Below are positions 1-5,864 of a DNA stretch of 8,001 nucleotides, in pieces. The DNA comes from Comamonadaceae bacterium (lineage in GTDB: Bacteria; Pseudomonadota; Gammaproteobacteria; Burkholderiales; Burkholderiaceae_C). Every line of letters starts with the position of its first letter. Positions within the stretch are counted from its first letter, which is position 1. The notes below the pieces were generated by a model. The model had not been told where the DNA came from. It was given only the letters and a program-made list of their open reading frames with translations, and made no database searches. The position numbers and the translations under genes were made by a program. The stretch is taken from NCBI GenBank assembly GCA_947457975.1, contig CANGYC010000095.1:1-8001 (forward strand). The letters are read 5' to 3'.

Positions 1-187
1 AGAGCAGCGACTGCGTCACGCCCAGGCGCTTGGCCAGCTCGCGGGTGTCGCCACCAAAACCCACCTCTGCGAAAAAGCGCACCGCCTCGGTGGCGATGTG
101 CTTTTCCCGCTCGGTGGCGCTCAGCCGCTTGGTAGCGGACACCGCAGGGGCCGCTTTGGCCTTGGCCTTGGCCTTGCTTTGGGTCAT
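1..187 (-). CDS. TetR/AcrR-family transcriptional regulator, N-terminal part (runs off the window)
   Basis: Partial gene: 62 codons from the ATG at 187, with the C-terminal part beyond the left edge. Residues 1-20 are a Lys/Ala-rich, probably disordered tail. From about residue 22 the pattern fits a TetR DNA-binding domain: helix 1 with ATEREKHIATEAVRFFAEVGF, then GGDTRELAKRLGVTQSLL, which matches the usual 'T..IA..AGVS...LY' helix-turn-helix. TetR proteins are mostly ligand-responsive repressors; the ligand-binding domain is not visible here. The gene starts 13 nt after the stop of the Gfo/Idh-type oxidoreductase on the same strand, so the two probably share a transcript. I infer that it controls the divergent cluster through the palindrome at 1288-1299. 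The family call is good; the target and ligand are unknown. Confidence 0.85.
   Translation of the reverse strand, partial: MTQSKAKAKAKAAPAVSATKRLSATEREKHIATEAVRFFAEVGFGGDTRELAKRLGVTQSLL
156..176. repeat. Short hexanucleotide tandem repeat, about 3.5 copies of TTGGCC
   Basis: TTGGCC is repeated three times, followed by TTG, inside the regulator gene. On the minus strand it encodes the alternating Lys-Ala part of the N-terminal tail. The unit is six bases, so copy-number change would lengthen or shorten the tail without shifting the frame. Confidence 0.7.
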
Positions 188-200
188 GGGTCGTGCGCGT

Positions 201-1259
201 TCAGGGCTGTCGGGGGGCGGCCACCGGCATGAGCGATTTGCTGCCCACGGACTTCATGATGGCTTCGAGCGCGGCCACGTTGGCCAGCATCTCCTGGGCG
301 GTCACGGGGTAGGGCGCCTCCTGGCAGATGGCCTTGGCGAAGGCTTCCAGATTGCTCAGTACCGTGGGGTGCGGTGGCGAGAAGCGCACCTGCTTGTCTT
401 GCCCGCGCAGCACGGTGGTGATGTCCCAGCCGGTGGGATGCTCGGGGTGGGTGCGGTCGCGGATCTCGATCCAGCCCTTGGAGCCATACACGGTGAAGCG
501 GCCCTCGAAGGGCGTTGCCAATACGGCGCTGATCATGGCGTTGGCCCCGTTGGGAAAGCCCATCATGATGCCCAGGGTGTCGCCATTCTCGAAGTCCGAA
601 CCCAGCGTGGCCAGGCGGGCCCAAAGCGTCTCGCAGGGGCCCAGCAGGGCGATGCTCAGGTCGACCAGGTGGATGCCGGTGGCCGTGAGCGGGCCTACGG
701 GGGCATGCGCGTTCGACAGGCGCCAGTTGTCCTTGGGCAGGGCGAAGAATTTGTCCTGGCTGAAGTTCGCTTCTATCTGCAGGATCTGCCCCAGCTCACC
801 CCGCGCGATCAGCTCGCGCAGCGCCATCACCTCGGGCTCGAAGCGCCTCTCGTGGCCGATGCCCAGCACCAGGCCTCGGGACTGGCAAGCGGCCACGGCT
901 TGTTGCGCGTCGGCCAGGGTCAGGCACAGCGGTTTTTCACAGAAGACATGCAGGCCTGCCTCGGCGGCCGCCAGGATCTGCTCGGCGTGCTGGGGATGGG
1001 GCGTGCACAGGATGACGGCGTCCAGCCCGGGCTGCGCGATCAGCGCCTGGGCGCCGTCGACGATGGCCACGCCCGAGAGCAGGGGATCAGAGGCCATGGC
1101 TTCGCGGGTGGGGGCATGGTTTTCGGCCACGGCCTTGAGGTCCAGCCAGCTGCTGCTGGCCAGCTGGCGCGCGATGGTCTTGCCCCACCATCCGTAGCCC
1201 ACCATGCCGATCCGCACAGGACGCTGGCCAGGATGCTTAGGGGTTTGTACGGTCGCCAT
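201..1259 (-). CDS. Gfo/Idh/MocA-family NAD(P)-dependent oxidoreductase
   Basis: 352 residues, the usual length for this family. The N-terminal Rossmann domain has the dinucleotide loop GYGWWG at residues 21-26. The family signature CEKP (residues 107-110) carries the lysine expected at the active site. TGIHLVDL (194-201) supplies the H197/D200 pair typical of the C-terminal alpha/beta domain. Such enzymes oxidise or reduce sugars, inositols, biliverdin or related hydroxyl/keto compounds with NAD(P); the substrate here cannot be told. There is no signal peptide, so it should be cytoplasmic. The ATG at 1259 is preceded by AAGGAG about 6 nt upstream on the minus strand, which supports this start. 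It is the first gene of the minus-strand pair with the TetR regulator, and diverges from the four-gene plus-strand operon. Family certain, specific reaction unknown. Confidence 0.9.
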   Translation of the reverse strand: MATVQTPKHPGQRPVRIGMVGYGWWGKTIARQLASSSWLDLKAVAENHAPTREAMASDPLLSGVAIVDGAQALIAQPGLDAVILCTPHPQHAEQILAAAEAGLHVFCEKPLCLTLADAQQAVAACQSRGLVLGIGHERRFEPEVMALRELIARGELGQILQIEANFSQDKFFALPKDNWRLSNAHAPVGPLTATGIHLVDLSIALLGPCETLWARLATLGSDFENGDTLGIMMGFPNGANAMISAVLATPFEGRFTVYGSKGWIEIRDRTHPEHPTGWDITTVLRGQDKQVRFSPPHPTVLSNLEAFAKAICQEAPYPVTAQEMLANVAALEAIMKSVGSKSLMPVAAPRQP

Positions 1260-1324
1260 CGGGTCTCCTTTTTTATGTGCGTGAATCTAAACTAGTTTAT
1301 CCCAACCTGGATTTATTAGATCAA
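1260..1324. promoter_or_regulatory. Divergent control region between the two halves of the metabolic cluster
   Basis: This 65-nt gap must hold the promoters of both the minus-strand oxidoreductase-TetR pair and the plus-strand four-gene operon. It is visibly richer in A+T than the surrounding genes. On the minus strand a possible sigma-70 promoter is TTGATC (1324-1319), a 17-nt spacer, then GATAAA (1301-1296); the -10 overlaps the palindrome at 1288-1299. I could not pick a convincing plus-strand -35/-10 pair. The hexamer assignment is by eye only. Confidence 0.5.
1288..1299. promoter_or_regulatory. Perfect 12-bp palindrome TAAACTAGTTTA, candidate TetR operator
   Basis: TAAACTAGTTTA reads the same on both strands and sits almost midway between the two start codons: 28 nt from the minus-strand ATG and 25 nt from the likely plus-strand ATG. 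TetR-family dimers bind inverted repeats of this sort, often in divergent control regions next to their own operon. The site overlaps the candidate minus-strand -10, so occupancy could block transcription. That the neighbouring TetR binds it is an inference. Confidence 0.6.
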
Positions 1325-2272
1325 ATGAACACCAAAAAAGCTGTCAAGCGCTCTCCCGCCGAAGCGTCTTTTAAGAAGGTCGGCATGCTCGGTCTGGGCA
1401 TCATGGGCTCGGCCATGGCCGCCAACCTGATGAAAGCCGGTTTCGAGGTGCATGGGCACGACCCCAGCGCCCAGGCCCTCAAGCGATTCCGCGCCGCCGG
1501 CGGCCAGCCTTGCCCCGATGCCGCCACGCTGGTGCGCCAGGTGGACGTGGTGATCACTTCGCTGCCCAGCCCCGCCGCCCTGCAGGCCTGCGCCCAGGTG
1601 CTGGCCAAGGCCGGGCGCAAGGGCCTGCCGGTGATCGAGACCAGCACCCTCGACATTGCTGACAAAGAAGCCGCCCGCGCCCTGTTGGCCGCCAAGGGTG
1701 TGGTGCTGCTCGACTGCCCGCTCTCTGGCACGGGCGCGCAAGCCGCGCGCAAGGACCTCACCGTGTACGCCAGCGGCTCCAAGACCCTGGTCAAGCAGCT
1801 CGCCCCCGTGTTCGACGGATTTTCCAAGGCCCACTACGACCTCGGCGCCTTTGGCAACGGCATGAAGATGAAGCTCATGGCCAACCTGCTGGTGGCCATC
1901 CACAACGTGTCAACCGCCGAGGCCCTGCTGCTGGGCCAGCGTTGGGGCATCAAGCCCAGCCAGGCGGTGAAGATCCTGAGCAACGGCGCCGGCGGCTCGC
2001 GCATGCTCGACGTGCGCGGCCCCATGATGGAGGGCGAAGGCTGGCGCGAGGCCACCATGAAGATCGCGGTGTGGCAAAAGGACATGAAACTCATCGCGCA
2101 GGCCCTGGCCGACGCCGAGGTGCCCGCGCCCTTGTTCGCTGCCACGGTACCGATTTACAACGCTGCCATGGGCATGGGCCATGCTGAGAACGACACGGCG
2201 GCGGTGTTTGACGTGCTGGCCCGCATGTCCAGCCAGACCAAGCCCGCAGCCAAACCCAAGGCCAAGCGCTGA
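1325..2272 (+). CDS. 3-hydroxyisobutyrate dehydrogenase family (beta-hydroxyacid dehydrogenase) NAD(P)-dependent oxidoreductase
   Basis: 315 residues from the ATG at 1325. The Rossmann loop GLGIMGSAMAANL begins at residue 23. The substrate-binding signature is CPLSGTGAQA (131-140), where most relatives have SGG. The catalytic lysine is K183 in GNGMKMKLMAN (177-187), the family's 'GxGxxxKxxxN' motif. The C-terminal helical domain follows, and the last 12 or so residues are a Lys/Ala/Pro-rich tail. The family oxidises beta-hydroxy acids to semialdehydes or keto acids in the cytoplasm; the exact substrate is unknown. Start choice is not trivial. A GTG at 1277 would add 16 residues but lies upstream of the palindrome. 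An ATG at 1385 has a good AGAAGG site but would remove the first Rossmann strand. The ATG at 1325 keeps that strand but has only a weak ribosome-binding site. It is the first gene of the plus-strand operon. Confidence 0.88.
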   Translation: MNTKKAVKRSPAEASFKKVGMLGLGIMGSAMAANLMKAGFEVHGHDPSAQALKRFRAAGGQPCPDAATLVRQVDVVITSLPSPAALQACAQVLAKAGRKGLPVIETSTLDIADKEAARALLAAKGVVLLDCPLSGTGAQAARKDLTVYASGSKTLVKQLAPVFDGFSKAHYDLGAFGNGMKMKLMANLLVAIHNVSTAEALLLGQRWGIKPSQAVKILSNGAGGSRMLDVRGPMMEGEGWREATMKIAVWQKDMKLIAQALADAEVPAPLFAATVPIYNAAMGMGHAENDTAAVFDVLARMSSQTKPAAKPKAKR

Positions 2273-2297
2273 GCACCCCTCACAGGAGCCCGCCCCC

Positions 2298-2750
2298 ATG
2301 AAGCTGAGCCTCAATCATTTTTCGGTCCGCACCCTGGAACTGGAAGCCACCCGGGCCTTTTATGAGGACCTGCTGGGCCTCAAGCAAGGGCCCCGGCCGG
2401 CCTTCGACTTTCCCGGTTACTGGCTTTATCAAGGGCCCCTGGACGACTACGCCAACGCCGTCGTGCACCTCTTGGGTATCGATCCCCAGGACGCCTCGGG
2501 CCTGGACGACTACCTCGGAGGCCGCGAGCAAGCATCGCTCCAGGGCAGCGGTGCGGTGGACCACATCGCCTTCTTCGCCGAAGGCCTGAAGGAGATGCTC
2601 GCGCGCCTGTCGCGCGCCGGCGTCGAGCCGCGTCAGCGGCTGGTGCCCGGCGTGGGCTTGTTCCAGCTTTTCCTCGATGACCCGAACGGCATCATGGTGG
2701 AGCTGAACTACTCCCTGGCCGAGAAGCAGGCCCTGGATGCCCGCGCCTGA
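2298..2750 (+). CDS. VOC-superfamily protein (glyoxalase/bleomycin-resistance/dioxygenase fold)
   Basis: 150 residues, a single VOC module made of two beta-alpha-beta-beta-beta repeats. The first repeat starts SLNHFSV with H7; the second starts AVDHIAFF with H89. FLDDPNGIMVELNY (125-138) ends with E135. H7, possibly H57, H89 and E135 are the plausible divalent-metal ligands by analogy with glyoxalase I and small dioxygenases. The reaction could be isomerisation, lyase chemistry, epimerisation or ring cleavage, and the sequence does not decide. AGGAG at 2284-2288 lies 9 nt before the ATG, which rules out the longer upstream open frame. It follows the dehydrogenase by 25 nt and precedes the monooxygenase by 12 nt, so the three are almost certainly cotranscribed. 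The conserved ligands suggest an active metalloenzyme. Confidence 0.87.
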   Translation: MKLSLNHFSVRTLELEATRAFYEDLLGLKQGPRPAFDFPGYWLYQGPLDDYANAVVHLLGIDPQDASGLDDYLGGREQASLQGSGAVDHIAFFAEGLKEMLARLSRAGVEPRQRLVPGVGLFQLFLDDPNGIMVELNYSLAEKQALDARA

Positions 2751-2762
2751 GAGGGCTGCCTG

Positions 2763-3995
2763 ATGGCGCGCATCCTGGTTGTGGGCGGCTCCCTGGGGGG
2801 GCTGTTTGCCGCCAACATGCTGCACCGGGCGGGCCACGAGGTGCGGGTCCTGGAAAAGGTCAGGGGCTCCATGAACGGGCGGGGCGCCGGCATCGTCTCG
2901 CACGATGCGCTGGTGGCTGCCCTGGGGCGTGCGGGCCTGGACGTGGCCGACTCCCTGGGCGTGGCTGTGCAAGACCGTGTGCTGCTCGCTCCCGACGGTC
3001 AGACCCTGCAGCGCCTGCACATGCCCCAGGTGCTGACCTCCTGGAGCCGCCTCTATGACTTGCTGCGCCAGGCCTTTCCAGCCTCGGCCTATGTCCAGGG
3101 CGCCTCAGTCACGCACATTGAGCAGCATGCCGATGGTGTGGAGGTGCATGCCCAGTGCGAGCAAGGCCTAAGGCAGTGGCAGGCCGATCTGCTGGTGGCC
3201 AGCGACGGCATCCGCTCGACCGTGCGCCAGCAACTTCTGCCCGAGGTGCAGCCCCAGTACGCGGGCTACGTGGCCTGGCGTGGCGTGTGCGAGGAAGGCC
3301 TGCTGTCGCAGTTCACGCTGGACACCCTGTTTGATTCCTTCGGTTTTTGCGTGCCGCCGAACGAACAGATCATTGGCTACCCCGTGGCGGGCGCGGATCG
3401 CCACACCGCCCGCGGGCAGCGCGCCTACAACTTCGTTTGGTACCGGCCCGCCTACCAGGCCCCTGAGCTGCAGGCCCTGCTCACCGATGCAGACGGCGTA
3501 CACCACCCCCTGGGCATTGCGCCCAACAAGATATCGTGGCGGGAAGTGGCGCGCATGCGCGAGGATGCGCAGCGCCTGCTGGCGCCTCAGTTTGCCGAGA
3601 TCATTCAGAAATGCGCCTTCCCCTTCCTGCAACCCATCTTTGACTTGGCGTCCCACACCTTGTGCAAGGGGCGTGTGGTGCTGATGGGCGATGCGGGCTT
3701 TGTGGCGCGTCCCCACATCGGCATGGGCGTGGCCAAGGCAGCCGTAGATGCGCTGTCACTGTGTGATGCCATCCAGACCCAGGGCGCGAGCCCCGAGGCG
3801 CTGCGCCACTACGAAAGCCAGCGCCTGCCGGCTGGACAGGAGGCGGTGGCGCGCGCCCGTTGGCTGGGCTCCTTCATGCGCTCCGATGGCTCGCCCGCCC
3901 TGCAACAAGAGCGCATGCACCTGGCGATCACCGAAACCGCCATTGATCTCGGCCGTTATGGCCACCAATCCGTCTTTATAGGAGTTCCTGCATGA
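2763..3995 (+). CDS. FAD-dependent aromatic-ring monooxygenase, similar to 2,6-dihydroxypyridine 3-monooxygenase
   Basis: 410 residues, the typical size of a class A flavoprotein hydroxylase. The FAD-binding loop is GGSLGG (8-13), with Ser in place of the middle glycine, followed by the ribose-binding E31. The ASDGIRSTVR segment (146-155) gives the DG motif that contacts both FAD and NAD(P)H. RVVLMGDAGFVARPH (304-318) gives the GD motif. YAGYVAWRGV (166-175), NFVWYRPA (223-230) and the RPH plus GVAKAAVDA stretch are what I recall from the 2,6-dihydroxypyridine 3-hydroxylase branch rather than from salicylate or p-hydroxybenzoate hydroxylases. The expected reaction is NAD(P)H- and O2-dependent hydroxylation of an electron-rich ring in the cytoplasm. 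A GAGGG site lies 7 nt before the ATG. The gene overlaps the next one by 4 nt. The flavoprotein class is certain; a pyridine substrate is only suggested. Confidence 0.9.
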   Translation: MARILVVGGSLGGLFAANMLHRAGHEVRVLEKVRGSMNGRGAGIVSHDALVAALGRAGLDVADSLGVAVQDRVLLAPDGQTLQRLHMPQVLTSWSRLYDLLRQAFPASAYVQGASVTHIEQHADGVEVHAQCEQGLRQWQADLLVASDGIRSTVRQQLLPEVQPQYAGYVAWRGVCEEGLLSQFTLDTLFDSFGFCVPPNEQIIGYPVAGADRHTARGQRAYNFVWYRPAYQAPELQALLTDADGVHHPLGIAPNKISWREVARMREDAQRLLAPQFAEIIQKCAFPFLQPIFDLASHTLCKGRVVLMGDAGFVARPHIGMGVAKAAVDALSLCDAIQTQGASPEALRHYESQRLPAGQEAVARARWLGSFMRSDGSPALQQERMHLAITETAIDLGRYGHQSVFIGVPA

Positions 3996-4561
3996 ATTCG
4001 AGCGCTTTGCCCGACCGCCTTCCCCCCCTGCCCGAGTCCCAGTGGGACGCCGCTCAGCGCGCATGCGCCGAGGAAATCATCCGCGGTCCGCGGGGCGCCA
4101 TGATCGCGCCTTTCTTTCCCATGCAGCGCAGCCCCGAGCTGTGCACGCATGCCCAGCGCACGGGCGAGTACCTGCGCTACCGCAGCGCCATTGGCCTGCG
4201 CCTGTCGGAGCTCGCCATCTTGGTGACCTCGCGCTACTGGACGCAGCAGGTCGAGTGGGCCATCCACGCGCCCATTGCCATGAAAGAAGGCATCTCGGCG
4301 GAGGTCGTGGAGGACATTGCACAGCGCCGCACACCGCGCTTTGCGCGCGACGATGAAGCGCTGGTGTACGCGGTGGTGCAGCAATCGCTGCAGGACAAGA
4401 AGGTCAGTGACGCCACCTGGCAGCAGGCCCTGGCCCTGCTCGGTGAGCAGGGCGTGGTCGACCTGCTGGGCATCGCCGGCTACTATTCCATGCTGTCCAT
4501 CATGATGAACGGGTCGCAGACCCCGCCGCCCCCCAACCTTTCCATGCGCCTGCCGGCCTGA
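3992..4561 (+). CDS. Carboxymuconolactone decarboxylase-family (AhpD-like fold) protein
   Basis: 189 residues, all alpha. LSELAILVTSRYWTQQVEW (71-89) and AIHAPIAMKEGIS (90-102) form the core helices of the CMD fold. E88 and H92 give the family's 'EWxxH' pair. The CxxC pair of AhpD-type peroxidases is absent, so a thiol peroxidase role is unlikely; a decarboxylase, hydrolase or other aromatic-catabolism role is more plausible but not shown. The C-terminus is proline-rich (QTPPPPN). The ATG sits in ATGA shared with the stop of the monooxygenase, so the two are translationally coupled; AGGAG at 3980-3984 is 7 nt upstream. It is the last gene of the four-gene operon. Proteins of this fold occur often in aromatic-degradation clusters next to oxygenases, which fits here. 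Confidence 0.88.
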   Translation: MNSSALPDRLPPLPESQWDAAQRACAEEIIRGPRGAMIAPFFPMQRSPELCTHAQRTGEYLRYRSAIGLRLSELAILVTSRYWTQQVEWAIHAPIAMKEGISAEVVEDIAQRRTPRFARDDEALVYAVVQQSLQDKKVSDATWQQALALLGEQGVVDLLGIAGYYSMLSIMMNGSQTPPPPNLSMRLPA

Positions 4562-4566
4562 ATGCC

Positions 4567-4587
4567 TGGCGGCGCCTTTTGCCGCCA
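4567..4587 (+). promoter_or_regulatory. Hairpin abutting the start codon of the S4-domain gene
   Basis: TGGCGGC (4567-4573) can pair perfectly with GCCGCCA (4581-4587) around a 7-nt loop, GCCTTTT. The stem takes in the A of the ATG at 4587, and no Shine-Dalgarno sequence is visible upstream. No T-run follows the stem, so it does not look like a standard intrinsic terminator. It could lower initiation on the downstream gene or stabilise the 3' end of the upstream transcript. Confidence 0.45.
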
Positions 4588-5333
4588 TGTCCTTGCCTTC
4601 TTCTGAACCGGTGCGTCTGGCCAAGCGCGTGGCCGAGCTCATGCGCTGCTCGCGCCGCGAAGCCGAGCTCTACATTGAGGGTGGCTGGGTCAGCGTCGAC
4701 GGTGCGGTGGTCGAGCAGCCCCAGTTCCGGGTGCAGGACCAACGCGTGGAAGTCAGCCCCGAGGCGCGGCCTGAGGCCCTGGGGCCGGTCACGCTCTTGC
4801 TGCACAAACCCGCTGGTGCTGAGGCCGGGCTGGGCCGACTGCCTCAGAGCCAGCCGGCGGCGTCCTGGCTCACGCCAGAACATGCAGCTGAGGACATGGG
4901 ACGCCCCCTGCTGGCACATCTGCGCCATCAGGAACTGGTGGCCCCCCTGGCTCCGCGCGCCAGCGGCCTGGTGGTGTTCACGCAGGATGGGCGCATTGCC
5001 CGCAAGCTGCGCGAGGATGCGCTGCTCCTGGAGCACGAGGTCTTGGTGCAGGTCAGCGGCACACCGACCGAGGGCGCGCTTGAGCGCCTGAACCGCCCGG
5101 ACCACGGCCTGGCCCTCGACGGCCGGCTTCTGGGGCCGTGCAAAGTGAGTTGGCAGAACGAGACCACCTTGCGCTTTGCGCTCAAAGGCGAACGCCCAGG
5201 CCAGCTGGCCTTCTTCTGTGAGCACCTGGGTCTGGCCGTCCAGGGCATGCGGCGCATCCGCATCGGCCGCGTGGCCTTGGCTCGTTTGCCCGTGGGGCAG
5301 TGGCGCTACCTGTTGCCGCATGAACGGTTCTGA
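4587..5333 (+). CDS. S4-domain protein of the RsuA/RluF pseudouridine-synthase family, probably catalytically inactive
   Basis: 248 residues. Residues 9-55 form an S4 RNA-binding domain with the hallmark CSRREAELYIEGGWVSVDG (21-39). The rest follows the RsuA/RluB/RluF catalytic domain: LLLHKPAG (70-77), SGLVVFTQDG (126-135) and a C-terminal RRIRIGRVAL...LPVGQWRYL. Key residues are missing. The 'GRLDxxSxGL' catalytic loop reads APLAPRASGL (119-128), so the catalytic Asp is A122. The 'KEYxVxV' tyrosine is V152. The 'RQIRRM' motif reads GQLAFF (205-210). Family members make pseudouridine in rRNA; this one probably binds RNA without that chemistry, though that is inferred. The frame is intact and the S4 domain well kept, so it is not an obvious pseudogene. 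It starts 25 nt after the CMD gene, has no clear ribosome-binding site, and converges on the membrane-protein gene. Confidence 0.82.
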   Translation: MSLPSSEPVRLAKRVAELMRCSRREAELYIEGGWVSVDGAVVEQPQFRVQDQRVEVSPEARPEALGPVTLLLHKPAGAEAGLGRLPQSQPAASWLTPEHAAEDMGRPLLAHLRHQELVAPLAPRASGLVVFTQDGRIARKLREDALLLEHEVLVQVSGTPTEGALERLNRPDHGLALDGRLLGPCKVSWQNETTLRFALKGERPGQLAFFCEHLGLAVQGMRRIRIGRVALARLPVGQWRYLLPHERF

Positions 5334-5334
5334 G

Positions 5335-5349
5335 AAGGCTTGAGGCCTT
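5335..5349. other. Small inverted repeat between convergent genes
   Basis: AAGGC (5335-5339) and GCCTT (5345-5349) can form a 5-bp stem with a 5-nt loop in the 39-nt gap between two convergent stops. It could act on either strand as a weak terminator, but no T-tract follows on either side, so the role is uncertain. Confidence 0.3.
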
Positions 5350-5372
5350 GCTCGCGTGCGGGTGAGGGCGCT

Positions 5373-5855
5373 TCAAAATTGCAGGCCACCGGGGAAGACC
5401 CACAGCAGCCCAGCGGTCATGATCAGGTAGCGCAGGAACTTGCCGATGGCCATGTAGAACACGCAGGGCCAGAAGGGCAGGCGCAGCCAGCCGGCCACGG
5501 CGCACAGCGGATCGCCCACCACTGGCAGCCATGACAGCAAGCAGGCCCGGGGCCCCAGACTTTCTAGCCAGCGCAAGGCGCGGCCGTGGGTGCCTGAGCC
5601 CTGGTACTTGTTTTTGACGCGGCTGGCACCGTAGCCCAGCCACCAGTCCAGGGCGCCGCCCAGCGTGTTGCCGGCGGTGGCCACCAGGATGGCCGGCCAA
5701 AACAGGGTCGGCTCCAGCTTGACCAGCCCGAACACCGCAGGCTCTGAGCCCATCGGCAATAAAGTGGCCGAAATGAAGGACACCACGAACACCGTGCTCA
5801 AGCCGAATTGCGGCAGGGCGAGCAGTTCCAGCAGCTGAGTGATCCATTCCTCCAT
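5373..5855 (-). CDS. YqaA/DedA-type (SNARE-associated, VTT domain) inner-membrane protein
   Basis: 160 residues from the ATG at 5855; E. coli YqaA is slightly shorter. Hydrophobic segments lie at about 17-35 (FGLSTVFVVSFISATLLP), 50-68, 104-124 and 128-156. The family pattern is visible: PMGSEPAVFG (34-43), GNTLGGALDWWLGY (62-75) and SWLPVVGDPLCAVAGWLRLPF (108-128), which matches the conserved 'P..GDP...AG' region. YqaA proteins are small relatives of DedA/VTT proteins, several of which move or scramble lipids such as undecaprenyl phosphate; for YqaA itself the role is unknown. A GTG at 5882 would add 9 residues, but a TATACT hexamer lies inside that extension, which favours 5855. It is transcribed away from dusB and converges on the S4-domain gene. 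Confidence 0.85.
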   Translation of the reverse strand: MEEWITQLLELLALPQFGLSTVFVVSFISATLLPMGSEPAVFGLVKLEPTLFWPAILVATAGNTLGGALDWWLGYGASRVKNKYQGSGTHGRALRWLESLGPRACLLSWLPVVGDPLCAVAGWLRLPFWPCVFYMAIGKFLRYLIMTAGLLWVFPGGLQF

Positions 5856-5864
5856 GGCGCAGGC

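Noticed and set aside
156..176. Hexamer repeat as a phase-variation switch
   Set aside because: The unit is a multiple of three and the copy number is low, so it cannot turn the gene on and off by frameshift.
30..1295. Long plus-strand open frames opposite the Gfo/Idh gene (421 and 289 codons)
   Set aside because: They are antisense to a gene with clear family motifs. Their translations are Gly/His/Gln-rich or Arg/Ser-rich with no recognisable domain, as expected of GC-rich shadow frames.
2181..2297. 39-residue upstream extension of the VOC protein
   Set aside because: It lies inside the dehydrogenase gene in another frame, is Arg/Pro/Cys-rich, and the AGGAG before 2298 marks the natural start.
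2280..3020. 246-codon minus-strand open frame spanning the VOC and monooxygenase genes
   Set aside because: It crosses two genes on the opposite strand with clear motifs and good ribosome-binding sites, and its composition is that of a shadow frame.
4567..4587. Hairpin read as an intrinsic terminator of the four-gene operon
   Set aside because: The T-stretch is in the loop, not after the stem, and the stem runs into a start codon. A leader structure is the better reading.
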